Below the pieces are notes generated by a model, which had not been told where the DNA came from, did no database searches, and saw only the letters and a list, made by a program, of their open reading frames with translations. A stretch of DNA of 64,000 nucleotides, taken from positions 12,945-76,944 of the forward strand of contig NZ_JBHOQV010000062.1 in NCBI RefSeq assembly GCF_042408735.1. The letters are read 5' to 3'. The translations under genes were made by a program, and so were the position numbers. Origin of the DNA: Thermogemmatispora sp042408735. GTDB taxonomy: Bacteria; Chloroflexota; Ktedonobacteria; Ktedonobacterales; Ktedonobacteraceae. Shown here in pieces: positions 31,993 through 40,864 of the stretch; position 1 is the stretch's first letter; each line of letters starts with the position of its first letter.

Positions 31993-34374
31993 TCAGGAGG
32001 TCGTAGGCAGAGTACCGTCAATAAACCAGTCGGTCACCGTCGGATCGCCTGCGCGAGGCAAGAGGCCAGTCAGAGCAGAGACCGTGCCCAGGTGCACGTT
32101 GGCAGGCCGGATAAAGTCCTCGGCCGGATAGTGATAGCGCTGGGAAGCATACTCCATCACATCGTGCCAGATGGGGCCGGCACCCGTAATACCGATGACA
32201 TTGTTCATCGCGCTGTTGTCGCTATTGCCAGCCCAGACGCCGACAGCCAGATAAGGCGTATAGCCGACGGTCCAGTTGTCGCGAAACGTCTGAGTCGTGC
32301 CAGTTTTGGCGGCAGCCGGGCGATCGGCCAGTTCCAGAGGGTTACCCGGGCCAAACTCGTGGTAGCGGGAAGCCTTATCCGAGAGAATGCTGCTGATCAG
32401 GAAGGAGACATCGGCTCCCAAGGCTCGCACCCCATGTGGGTGGGCGGCATCGTAGCGATAGAGAGGATGACCCAGGCTATCGGTAATCTCGAGGATGGAG
32501 ACCGGCGGGACACGCACCCCCTGATTGGCGAAGGTCGCATAGGCCCCAGTCAGCTCCAGCAGCGAGACCTCCGCCGTTCCCAGAGCGATAGAGGGGAAGA
32601 AGCACTGCTCTGGCGTCGCCTTCGGCGCATTGTAATTCTTGCGGCAGGCTTGCAAATCGGCGCTGTCGATCGAGGTAATGCCCAGGCGCTTGGCCATGTT
32701 GAGGACGTTATCGAAGCCAACGTACTCGACCGTCGTCACCGCCGGAATGTTGAACGAGTTCGCGATGGCGTTGCGAATCGTCATCGGGAAGGTCGTGTGG
32801 AACTTCTCATCGTAGTTGTTGGGCGTATAGTAGCCGGAAGGCGAATTTGCATCTTTCACCGGATAGATCGTGCGATGATCCGGGACGATCATGGCCGGGT
32901 ACCAGCCCATCTCGAAGGCGGTGGCATAGACGATGGGCTTAAAGGCCGAGCCGGGCTGGCGCAGAGCGAGAGCCGAATTATACTGGCCCTGGACCTTCGG
33001 ACTCTGGTTATTGAAATCGGCGCTGCCATCCATTGCCAGAATCTCGCCCGTGGTTGGACTCATCACCACTACAGCGGCATTATTGACATTATTTGTCTTA
33101 TAGAGCGGTCCCTGATACTGTCCCAGATAAGAGTCGTACTCGACCGTATAGAGGTGATCATGTACGATCTGCTCCACCTTCTTCTCCAGGGTCAGATCGA
33201 GGGTCGTATAGACATTGTAGCCCCCATTGAGCAGATTCTGACTGCCGAGCAGGGTGGTCAGTTGATCGATCACATACTGCACAAAGTGGGGGGCCTGAAT
33301 ATGATGGGTCTGGCTGTAGGGCTTAAAGACAAACTTTTGGCTTTCAGCCTCTGCCGCCGCCGCCTGTTGGGGGGTGATCATCCCCAGCTCCACCATCGAC
33401 TGCAAAACCACCTTCTGGCGTGCCAGCGCCGCCGGCTTATTGAGCGTCGGATCGTAGTAGGAAGGACTTTGCGGGAGGCCAGCCAGCAGCGAGGCCTGCG
33501 CCAGATCCAGTTGAGCCACCGCTGGCTTGCAGCGCGTCGCCGTACACTTCGGCTGCAGATTGAAGTAGTTCTCGGCCGCGGCCTCGGCGCCGTAGTTGAG
33601 GTCGCCATAGTAGACCGTGTTGAGATACATCTCCATGATTTTCCACTTGGGATACTGCTGCGTCAGGCCATAGGCCAGCACAGCCTCTTCGGCTTTGACC
33701 GCCAGCGTGCGCGGCTGGTTGCTGAACAACTCGTTCTTAATGAGCTGCTGGGTAATCGTGCTTCCGCCCTGAACGACGCTCTGGCTCTGCAGATTCGAGA
33801 AAACGGCCCGCAGGATGCCCTGCAGATCGACCCCCGAATTCTCCCAGAAGGTATGATCCTCGGCGGCCACAGTGGCGTTGATCAACAGCGGCGAGATATC
33901 AGTATAGCTGACATAAGTGCGATGACCACGGTTGGCGCTGTGATCAAACAACTCGTAGAGCAGCGTGCCGTTGCGGTCATAGATGCGCGTCGTCTGAAAG
34001 AGCGCGTTATTATTAGCAATATTTCGTAGGAGAGGCAACTGAGATTCGTAATAGGCGTAAACGGCGCCGGCGCTACTCGAAAAGAGGGCGATACCGAGCA
34101 GCGCGGCCACGAGAAGGATGATAGCCCAGCGCGAAGCGTGGCGGGGGTAGAAGCGTCGTCGCCAGCGCTTACGCAGGAGAATACGATTGGCGCGCCAGCG
34201 GCGCAGCGGAGACCCTCCACTACCGCCGCTCGGAGCAGAGCGGGCAGCTAGAGCGGGAAGGTGTCCTCTGGCTCCGGAGAGGCGGCGAGCCGGTAGCTGC
34301 AGGCCCGGGACCCGCGGACCGAGCGCAGCGCTGCGCTCAGGTCCCCCTGCGCGTTGACTCTCGTGGTGATCCAT
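31993..34374 (-). CDS. Class A penicillin-binding protein (transglycosylase/transpeptidase)
   Basis: 793 residues from ATG 34374 (GAAGAGGAAGAG upstream; a TTG 45 bases earlier is weaker). Basic N-terminus, one membrane helix (WAIILLVAALLGIALFSSSAGAVYAYY), then GT51 with AAEDHTFWENSGVD (catalytic Glu) and GGSTITQQLIKN. The transpeptidase domain has SxxK in PGSAFKPIVY, SxN in ANSFN and KTGTTQTFRDNW. It builds and crosslinks peptidoglycan outside the membrane. The EDxxF..HxG motif has Asn-Ser in place of His-x, a slight deviation. A promoter lies at 34472-34500. Confidence 0.95.
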   Translation of the reverse strand: MDHHESQRAGGPERSAALGPRVPGLQLPARRLSGARGHLPALAARSAPSGGSGGSPLRRWRANRILLRKRWRRRFYPRHASRWAIILLVAALLGIALFSSSAGAVYAYYESQLPLLRNIANNNALFQTTRIYDRNGTLLYELFDHSANRGHRTYVSYTDISPLLINATVAAEDHTFWENSGVDLQGILRAVFSNLQSQSVVQGGSTITQQLIKNELFSNQPRTLAVKAEEAVLAYGLTQQYPKWKIMEMYLNTVYYGDLNYGAEAAAENYFNLQPKCTATRCKPAVAQLDLAQASLLAGLPQSPSYYDPTLNKPAALARQKVVLQSMVELGMITPQQAAAAEAESQKFVFKPYSQTHHIQAPHFVQYVIDQLTTLLGSQNLLNGGYNVYTTLDLTLEKKVEQIVHDHLYTVEYDSYLGQYQGPLYKTNNVNNAAVVVMSPTTGEILAMDGSADFNNQSPKVQGQYNSALALRQPGSAFKPIVYATAFEMGWYPAMIVPDHRTIYPVKDANSPSGYYTPNNYDEKFHTTFPMTIRNAIANSFNIPAVTTVEYVGFDNVLNMAKRLGITSIDSADLQACRKNYNAPKATPEQCFFPSIALGTAEVSLLELTGAYATFANQGVRVPPVSILEITDSLGHPLYRYDAAHPHGVRALGADVSFLISSILSDKASRYHEFGPGNPLELADRPAAAKTGTTQTFRDNWTVGYTPYLAVGVWAGNSDNSAMNNVIGITGAGPIWHDVMEYASQRYHYPAEDFIRPANVHLGTVSALTGLLPRAGDPTVTDWFIDGTLPTTS

Positions 34375-34471
34375 GCTCTCTTCCTCTTCTCGCTTGCGAG
34401 CAGATGTGGTGGTGGCCAAACCACCAACGCCCTCTTCGATCTATAGAACGATCGATGTGTTTTCGCGTATC

Positions 34472-34500
34472 ATGATAGGTAATTCAAGACCACTCTGCAA
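34472..34500 (-). promoter_or_regulatory. Putative promoter for the class A PBP
   Basis: Minus strand: -35 TTGCAG (34495-34500), 17-base spacer, -10 TATCAT (34472-34477). Start near 34465, about 90 nt before the ATG. Confidence 0.5.
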
Positions 34501-34638
34501 CCCCCATAGACCCTTTGCGTATCCTATGGTAATAGATCGTTCCTCGCAGGAGCTTTGTATCGTCGTGGTCAGAGTCAGGGAAAAAGGGGCCAGAGCCAGC
34601 AACGAGTGAGCGAGTGAGGGCAGCAAGGAGCGAGAGCT

Positions 34639-35409
34639 ATGCAGCAGCAAGAGCAAGATAAGCAAGGGCAGCAGCCTGCTCCAAAACAAGCCGACTGGCA
34701 GGGAGGCACCTGGTCAGAGGGAGAAGGCAACCGCCGGCGTTCTTCGTTCGGGAATCTGCTGAATCGGAAGCGCGGGCGTGACCGGAGTCACTGGCTCCAC
34801 CAGGAGCCGCCCGGGCACTACGCAGAGCCGCTGCATGACTACAGCTATCGGCGCGGCTACCCGGCGCAGGACTATCCGCATCGCGAAGAGGAAGAGTCGG
34901 CCCGGGCGGTTTCCGGGTCGTCGGACGCTGCCACCTGGCCGAAGGGGACAGACGAGAGCGGGTCAACGGCGGCCTCGGTGCAGGCCGCCGGGCGGGGAGG
35001 GAGGTCCTCTGGCGCGGAGGCATCTCAGCCAGCGGGCTTCGGTCCAGGTCAGTCCTGGCGAACCGTCCCTCCACCGGTCTGGTCAGAGCCTCCCTGGTGG
35101 GCGCGACCTCAGCCGCAGCGGGGTCATCACCTCATCTGGATCGTGCTCGGGCTGGCGCTGCTGGTCCTCTTATTCAAGCTAGTGCCCTGGGTTGGAGGAC
35201 TGCTCCTTGGGCTGTTGCTAGGAGGTGTAGGCCTCGTCGTAGGACTGGTCGGCGGCCTCATCGCGCTGATCGTTGGCCTGCTCGGCGCCACGATCGGCCT
35301 CATCATTGCTGTGATCGTGGCGGGTCTGCTCTGTCTACTCCCGCTGGCCATCGGCGGTGCGATCGTCTGGCTGCTAGTGCGGGGAAGCTCCAACCTGAGC
35401 GGGAGGTAA
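34639..35409 (+). CDS. Uncharacterised protein: disordered N-terminus, glycine-rich membrane C-terminus
   Basis: 256 residues. Residues 1-165 are hydrophilic, Gln/Arg/Ser/Pro-rich and probably disordered. Residues 166-250 form two or three packed hydrophobic segments with repeated GLLLGLL / GGVGLVVGLVGG / GLLGATIGLI motifs, suggesting tight helix packing or oligomerisation. AAGGAG lies eight bases upstream of the ATG. It ends 12 bases before rsmA. Glycine-rich repeats resemble channel-like or phage-shock-like small membrane proteins, but no family was recognised. Confidence 0.7.
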   Translation: MQQQEQDKQGQQPAPKQADWQGGTWSEGEGNRRRSSFGNLLNRKRGRDRSHWLHQEPPGHYAEPLHDYSYRRGYPAQDYPHREEEESARAVSGSSDAATWPKGTDESGSTAASVQAAGRGGRSSGAEASQPAGFGPGQSWRTVPPPVWSEPPWWARPQPQRGHHLIWIVLGLALLVLLFKLVPWVGGLLLGLLLGGVGLVVGLVGGLIALIVGLLGATIGLIIAVIVAGLLCLLPLAIGGAIVWLLVRGSSNLSGR

Positions 35410-35421
35410 GGGCACTCAACG

Positions 35422-36336
35422 ATGGCCACAGAGCTGGATCTGACAAACCCTCACACTCTCCGTGCGCTGCTCCAGCAGCATGGCATGCGTCCATTGAAGT
35501 CGTTCGGGCAGCATTTTCTGGTGGACCGGGGGGTGCTGGCGCGCATCGTGGCGGCGGCAGAGCTGGAGCCAACAGACCTGGTGCTCGAGGTAGGAGCAGG
35601 CACCGGCGTTCTAACACGCGAGCTGGCCCGCCGTGCAGGCCGAGTGGTCGCAGTGGAGCTGGAGCGCTCCATGTTGCGCCTGCTCGCCGAAACCACTGCG
35701 CCCTTCGGGAATATCGAGGTGGTGGCCCAGAACCTCCTGACGGTTGATCCAGGCGCCCTCTTTGGCCAGCAGCCCTACAAGCTGGTAGCCAACCTACCTT
35801 ACTACATCACGGCTCCAACCTTCCGCCATTTCCTGGAGAGCGAGCTTCCCCCGCAGCTCATCGTTGTAATGATTCAGTACGAGGTTGCCCAGCGCATCGT
35901 AGCCGCTCCCGGCGACCTGAGCCTGCTGGGCGTGAGCGTCCAGTTCTTTGGGCGTCCGCAGCTCATCGCCCGGGTACCGGCGCGGGCCTTCTACCCACCG
36001 CCGCGCGTGGATTCGGCGATTGTGCGGATCCGGGTTCAGCCACGGGCAGCCCTGACGCCCGCCGAACGGGCAGTTTTCTTCCGCCTGGTCCAGGCCGGCT
36101 TTGCGGAGCGACGCAAGCAGCTGCACAACACCCTGGCGCGCGGGCTGGGTTTGTCCGCCGAGACTGTCGATGCCTGGCTGAGGAAGGCTGGTATCGCCCC
36201 ACAGCGGCGCGCCGAAACGCTCAGCCTCGACGAGTGGCTGCAGCTCTGGCGTAGCTTGCCATCCGCGGCGCTCAACAGCCAGGAGCCAAAGTCGACCCCG
36301 AGTCTCCACCCTCCGGAGCCCTCGGACCAAAAGTAA
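35422..36336 (+). CDS. rsmA: 16S rRNA dimethyladenosine transferase
   Basis: 304 residues. KsgA/RsmA: N-terminal KSFGQHFLVDRGVL, SAM-binding LEVGAGTGVLTREL, acidic VVAVELE, and the catalytic NLPYYI motif followed by TAPTFRHFLE. C-terminal helical domain with FYPPPRVDSAIVRI and RRKQLHNTL. It dimethylates A1518/A1519 (E. coli numbering) of 16S rRNA during 30S maturation. AAGGG lies nine bases upstream of the ATG. The last 35 residues are a lineage-specific Ser/Pro tail. Confidence 0.96.
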   Translation: MATELDLTNPHTLRALLQQHGMRPLKSFGQHFLVDRGVLARIVAAAELEPTDLVLEVGAGTGVLTRELARRAGRVVAVELERSMLRLLAETTAPFGNIEVVAQNLLTVDPGALFGQQPYKLVANLPYYITAPTFRHFLESELPPQLIVVMIQYEVAQRIVAAPGDLSLLGVSVQFFGRPQLIARVPARAFYPPPRVDSAIVRIRVQPRAALTPAERAVFFRLVQAGFAERRKQLHNTLARGLGLSAETVDAWLRKAGIAPQRRAETLSLDEWLQLWRSLPSAALNSQEPKSTPSLHPPEPSDQK

Positions 36337-36438
36337 GCTGAGCAGCAAGATGCGAGACTGGCCAGCTCAAGAACCGCGAGCAGGCGGCAAGGTCCAGGGT
36401 CCTGTTCTCAGGGCGATGGCCCTGCCGGAGACCGTCCG

Positions 36439-36466
36439 CTGGCAACCTGGCTAACTGTGCTATGAT
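36439..36466 (+). promoter_or_regulatory. Putative extended -10 promoter for the TPR kinase
   Basis: -35 CTGGCA (36439-36444), 16-base spacer, -10 TATGAT (36461-36466) preceded by TGC, forming an extended -10. Confidence 0.45.
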
Positions 36467-36549
36467 ATAGGATGGGTGAAGAGTGCGATGCGATGGCCCG
36501 CCCGCCGGTTGGGACCGCTGCAGTTCGAGCCTGAGTGACGAGTTTTTTT

Positions 36550-38868
36550 ATGACAACGCAGGAGCAGGAAGTCTTTTGTGACCGCTGCGGCATGGCCAAT
36601 CCTCCAACGGCGCGCTTCTGTCAGCACTGCGCCGCTGCCTTGCCGTTCCAGCATACCACTGGCACCCTTACAGAGCAGACGCTGTTAGCCGGGCGCTATC
36701 AGCTGCTGAGACTTGTCGGCCAGGGAGGGATGGGAGCCGTTTACAAGGCCGCCGATACACGCCTCAACAATCGTCCGGTCGCCGTCAAGGAGATGAGCAA
36801 AGCCGGCCTGACGCCGGCCCGCGTTCAGGAGGCGGAGCAGGCTTTCGAACGCGAGGCGAACCTGCTGGCCGAGTTGCGCCACCCCAACCTGCCACGCATC
36901 TACGATCACTTTACCGAAAATGATCGTTCCTACCTGGTCATGGACTTTATCGAGGGCGAGTCGCTGGAGGAATATCTGGCCCGCCAGGGTGGCAATCCGC
37001 TGGCAGTGGAACAGGTGCTGAGCTGGGCCGAGCAGCTCTGCGACGTGCTCGGCTACCTGCACAGCCACCAGCCACCGATCGTCTTCCGCGATCTCAAGCC
37101 CTCTAACGTGATGATCGATAGCGGCGGGCGCCTTTACCTGATCGACTTCGGCATCGCACGGCTCTTTAAGCCGGGCCAGTCCCGCGACACCACGGCGCTT
37201 GGCTCCCCCGGCTACGCGGCCCCGGAGCAGTACGGCAAGGCCCAATCGACCCCTCGCTCGGATATCTATAGCCTGGGGGCCGTGCTACACCACCTGCTCA
37301 CCGGTGTTGATCCTTCAGACCAGCCGTTCTTTTTCCGGCCCGCCTCCGAGCTGAATCCCGCCGTTCCCCGCGCCCTGGAGGCCCTTCTGCAGCGCATGCT
37401 GGAAATGGATCCGGAGAAGCGCCCGGCCAGCACCCAGGAAGTCCTAGAGGTACTACGCGAATGTCGCCAACCGTCTGCATCGGGCACGGCACAGGGAGCC
37501 TCCGATGCCGGTCGTCTGATCGAACAGGCCCGGCGGCTACGCACGCAAGGTCGCCTGACAGAGGCCCTCGAAGTCTATGATCGCCTGCTTGCCCGCGACG
37601 CCTCGCAGGCCCTCGCCTGGCAGGGGCGTGGCCTCACCTACGGGGCTCGGGCCCAGCATCGCGAAGCGCTCGAGTCGTTTAACAAGGCGCTCAAGCTGGA
37701 CCCCACGTTGGTCACCTCCTGGATTGGCAAGGGCACGGCACTCAACGCCCTTCATCGCTATCAGGAGGCCCTTCAGGCCTTCGAGCGAGCGCTCCAGCTC
37801 GATACGCGCAATGCCACCGCCTGGAACGGAAAAGGGGCCGCGCTCTCAGGTCTGCATCGGGAGGCAGAGGCGCTGGCCGCCTTTGAGACCGCCCTACGCT
37901 ACGATCCGAGCATGGCGCGCGCCTGGTACAACAAGGGGCTGCTGCTCAATCGGCGGGGACGCCTGGAGGAGGCTCTGGAGGCTTTTGACCAGGCCCTGCG
38001 CTACGATAACAGGCAGGCCCTGGCCTGGTGTGGCCGGGGGCAGGTTCTCCATGAGCTAGGTCAGGTGCGCCAGGCTCTTGACGCCTTCGAGGAGGCGACC
38101 AGGCTCCAGACCGACCTTGTTCCCGCCTGGGCTGGCAAGGGAGCGGCGCTTTACGACCTTCAGCGCCCTTCGGAGGCCCTGGGAGCCTTTGAGAGAGCGC
38201 GCGCCCTCGACCCTCATTACGCCCCTGCCTGGTATGGCATCGCCCAGATCTACTACGGTCAGCACCGCCTACGCCAGGCGCTGGATATGTTAAACGAGGC
38301 CCTCAAATACGATCCGGGCTATGTCAAAGCCTGGGTACGGCGCGGCGCGATCCTGAGCGAGCAAGGCAACCATGCGGCCGCCCTGGAAAGCTACAATCGT
38401 GCCCTGGCCCTTGACGCCAACCACGCCCAGGCCTGGCAAGGTAAAGCGGCTGCTCTCTACGCCCTGGGACGCTACCCCGAAGCCCTGCGCGCCTACGAGC
38501 AGGCCCTGATACTGAACCGCAACATGCCCCTGTGTTGGAACGGGAAGGGGAATACGCTCTTCCGCCTCGGCTACCATCGCCAGGCCCTCGAAGCCTATGA
38601 TGAGGCCCTGCGCTGCGATCCTCAGCTTGCCTCAGCCTGGCACAACAAAGCGCTGCTCTGTCAGGAGCTGGGCCGTTACGAAGAGGCCCTGGAGGCCGCC
38701 GAGCGGGCCATCCAAATCGCGCCCGACGACCCCGACCACTGGGAACGCAAGGCCGAGGTCCTTAAAAAGCTGCGACGTAAGCACGACGCGCGTCAGGCCG
38801 AAGCAGAGGCCGCGCGTTTGCGTGAGCAGGCCACGGCGGGGTCACGGCCCTCCTCGCGGCCCTTCTGA
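36550..38868 (+). CDS. Ser/Thr protein kinase with N-terminal zinc ribbon and C-terminal TPR array
   Basis: 772 residues. Zinc ribbon FCDRCGMANPPTARFCQHCAA (about 9-30), kinase (about 50-310) with VGQGGMGAVYKA, VAVKEM, FRDLKPSNVM (Phe for His in HRD), LIDFGIARLFK and APEQYGKAQSTPRSD. From about 325 onwards roughly 12-13 tandem TPRs of 34 residues (pattern A...G.AL...G...EALEAF..AL..DP) continue to the end. TPRs point to protein partners. The kinase domain is closely related to that of the WD40 kinase at 28948, indicating a duplicated core with swapped sensor modules. GTG 36535 is an alternative start. Confidence 0.94.
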   Translation: MTTQEQEVFCDRCGMANPPTARFCQHCAAALPFQHTTGTLTEQTLLAGRYQLLRLVGQGGMGAVYKAADTRLNNRPVAVKEMSKAGLTPARVQEAEQAFEREANLLAELRHPNLPRIYDHFTENDRSYLVMDFIEGESLEEYLARQGGNPLAVEQVLSWAEQLCDVLGYLHSHQPPIVFRDLKPSNVMIDSGGRLYLIDFGIARLFKPGQSRDTTALGSPGYAAPEQYGKAQSTPRSDIYSLGAVLHHLLTGVDPSDQPFFFRPASELNPAVPRALEALLQRMLEMDPEKRPASTQEVLEVLRECRQPSASGTAQGASDAGRLIEQARRLRTQGRLTEALEVYDRLLARDASQALAWQGRGLTYGARAQHREALESFNKALKLDPTLVTSWIGKGTALNALHRYQEALQAFERALQLDTRNATAWNGKGAALSGLHREAEALAAFETALRYDPSMARAWYNKGLLLNRRGRLEEALEAFDQALRYDNRQALAWCGRGQVLHELGQVRQALDAFEEATRLQTDLVPAWAGKGAALYDLQRPSEALGAFERARALDPHYAPAWYGIAQIYYGQHRLRQALDMLNEALKYDPGYVKAWVRRGAILSEQGNHAAALESYNRALALDANHAQAWQGKAAALYALGRYPEALRAYEQALILNRNMPLCWNGKGNTLFRLGYHRQALEAYDEALRCDPQLASAWHNKALLCQELGRYEEALEAAERAIQIAPDDPDHWERKAEVLKKLRRKHDARQAEAEAARLREQATAGSRPSSRPF

Positions 38869-39259
38869 GCGAGGTCCCGCCCTACCCGCCGCCCCCCTGA
38901 GCCGTGGATCTCCTCCGTCCACCGCTGTCGGTCCCAATCCAGCCGGCCTTTCCTTTTCTTTTCTGTCTGCTTGCTTTCCCCTTGACAATGCTTTCAGGCC
39001 CGAGATAGCTTCTGAGGCCAGAGCTGGTCGGGCCCAAAGTGGCCGTCATCAGCAGACAAGTAGGAGAGCAGAAACTGGACCGTTATCCTCCTCAGGCGAT
39101 CAGACGAGCAAGAGAGAAGTCGGCTGCTGTCCCACTGGTCGCTGTCGGGCGGGCATGGTATAATAACCCGTAAATTGCCCCTGCCATGTCAAGCAGGGAA
39201 TCACCGCCAGAGAAAGGACGGCGCAGGTCCCCTGCGTTTGCCCTGCTCGATCGAGGGCC
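38869..39259 (+). other. Intergenic region upstream of accC
   Basis: About 390 bases. Holds the accC promoter (39136-39164) and a short dyad CCCTGC...GCAGGG in the leader near 39180-39200. A lone TTGACA at 38982 has no matched -10. No gene seen. Confidence 0.45.
39136..39164 (+). promoter_or_regulatory. Extended -10 promoter for accC
   Basis: Perfect TATAAT (39159-39164) preceded by TGG, an extended -10. The -35 region is poor, as is usual for extended -10 promoters. Start near 39171, leader about 90 nt. Confidence 0.6.
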
Positions 39260-40609
39260 ATGTTTCGAAAGATCCTGATTGCTAACCGAGGCGAAATCGC
39301 CCTACGGGTTATTCGCGCCTGTCGCGAGATGGGTATTCGTACGATCATTGCCCATTCAGAAGCCGATCGCGATTCGCTGCCGGTACGCATGGCAGATGAG
39401 CGCATCTGCATAGGACCGGGACCAAGCGGCAAAAGTTATCTTAATATTCCAAATATCATCAGTGCTGCTCTTATCTCCGGGGCCGAAGCTATTCATCCCG
39501 GCTATGGTTTCCTCTCAGAGAATCCCAGCTTTGCCCAGATCTGTGCAGATGTGAATCTGACTTTTATCGGTCCTTCCGCCACGGCGATGGCGATCATGGG
39601 CGATAAGGTCTCGGCTCGCGAGGCGATGGCTGCCGCCGGACTGCCGATGCTACCGGGCACGCGCGTCCTGCGAACTCTCGGGGAGGCGCGAGAGGCTGCG
39701 CGCGAGATTGGCTTTCCATTGATGCTCAAGGCTGCTGCTGGCGGAGGAGGACGCGGCATCCGCCTGGTCAACAGCCCCGACGAATTCGAGCGCGTTTTCA
39801 CCCTGGCTCAGAACGAGGTGCGCGAGGCCTTCCGCGACGACGGCCTCTATCTGGAGCGCTACCTGCCGCGTGCACGGCACATCGAGATCCAGGTACTGGT
39901 CGACCACCACGGCAACGGCGTTCACCTGGGTGAGCGCAACTGCTCATGCCAGCGTCGCAACCAGAAGGTTCTTGAGGAATCGCCCAGCCCGCTGCTTTCT
40001 CCCGAGCTACGACAAGAGATCGGGATGAAAGCCATTCGGGCCGTGCAGCAGATCGGCTATACCAATGCCGGCACTCTGGAGTTTCTGCTCGACGAGCAGA
40101 ACCGCTACTATTTCATGGAGATGAACACGCGCTTGCAGGTCGAGCACCCGGTCACAGAAATGGTGACCAGCGTCGACCTTGTCAAGGAGCAGATCCGCAT
40201 CGCCGCCGGCGAGCCGCTGCACCTGAGACAGGAGGATATCCAGTTCCGCGGTCACGCCATCGAGTGCCGGATCACGGCGGAGGACGCGGAGGCCGATTTC
40301 CGCCCGCAAACCGGGGTGGTGGAGAAATACCTGCCGCCCGGCGGTCCTGGCGTGCGCGTCGATAGCCATCTCTACGCCGGCTACTCGGTTCCTCCGCACT
40401 ACGACTCGTTGCTGGCCAAGCTGATCGTGTGGGCTGAGGATCGCGAGGCCGCCATTGCGCGCATGCAGCGCGCGCTCGATGAGTTTGTCATCGAGGGCCT
40501 GCCCACGACGATCCCTTTCCACAAGCGTCTGCTCAGGCATCAGATCTTTATCCGCGGAGAAGCCTACACCCGGTTCCTCCAGGAGGAGGCTGCCTCACTT
40601 GGCATCTGA
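39260..40609 (+). CDS. accC: Acetyl-CoA carboxylase biotin carboxylase subunit
   Basis: 449 residues. Biotin carboxylase: FRKILIANRGEIALRVIRACRE, SYLNIPNIISAA, GYGFLSENPSF, ATP-grasp glycine loop KAAAGGGGRGIR, EIQVLVDHHGNG, and the active-site EMNTRLQVEHPVTEMVT. C-terminal block EDAEADFRPQTGVVEKYLPPGG. It carboxylates biotin on AccB using bicarbonate and ATP in the first step of fatty acid synthesis. accB lies about 2.3 kb downstream, after fabF and the omega-RNA region. Normal length. Confidence 0.95.
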   Translation: MFRKILIANRGEIALRVIRACREMGIRTIIAHSEADRDSLPVRMADERICIGPGPSGKSYLNIPNIISAALISGAEAIHPGYGFLSENPSFAQICADVNLTFIGPSATAMAIMGDKVSAREAMAAAGLPMLPGTRVLRTLGEAREAAREIGFPLMLKAAAGGGGRGIRLVNSPDEFERVFTLAQNEVREAFRDDGLYLERYLPRARHIEIQVLVDHHGNGVHLGERNCSCQRRNQKVLEESPSPLLSPELRQEIGMKAIRAVQQIGYTNAGTLEFLLDEQNRYYFMEMNTRLQVEHPVTEMVTSVDLVKEQIRIAAGEPLHLRQEDIQFRGHAIECRITAEDAEADFRPQTGVVEKYLPPGGPGVRVDSHLYAGYSVPPHYDSLLAKLIVWAEDREAAIARMQRALDEFVIEGLPTTIPFHKRLLRHQIFIRGEAYTRFLQEEAASLGI

Positions 40610-40664
40610 CCGGGTTCGCACTGGGTTCGCACCGGGTCCTCGCTGGGTTCTCAGCGGGCCTCTC
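40610..40664 (+). repeat. 11-bp tandem repeats downstream of accC
   Basis: Starting at the base after the accC stop, five units of 11 bases: two of them CNGGGTTCGCA, then variants CCGGGTCCTCG, CTGGGTTCTCA and GCGGGCCTCTC. Imperfect, non-coding, unexplained. Confidence 0.7.
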
Positions 40665-40741
40665 CTTGCCGCTCCGCGCCCGCTTTCTGCTGTCCGGCCA
40701 GTCTCCGCGGCGCATCTCTCTCGCCTGCTCAGCAGGCAGGT

Positions 40742-40777
40742 AGAGAGCCAGCCAGCCAGTCAGTCAGTCAATCAGGG
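40742..40777 (-). repeat. Four-base-phased tract (YGNN)n upstream of fabF
   Basis: Plus-strand units AGCC, AGCC, AGCC, AGTC, AGTC, AGTC, AATC; on the minus strand this reads TGAT/TGAC/TGGC repeated. One of a family of such tracts in this window. Confidence 0.75.
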
Positions 40778-40864
40778 CTTGTTAGCGGAGCAGGTCTCCA
40801 GGTGGCGCATTGGCTGCTGGCCCGTGAGCGGTTAAGGGAACCCGACTACAGAGGAGGTGACGTA

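Noticed and set aside
31723..34029. Plus-strand open frame of about 770 codons
   Set aside because: Antisense to the class A PBP with intact catalytic motifs; shadow of codon bias.
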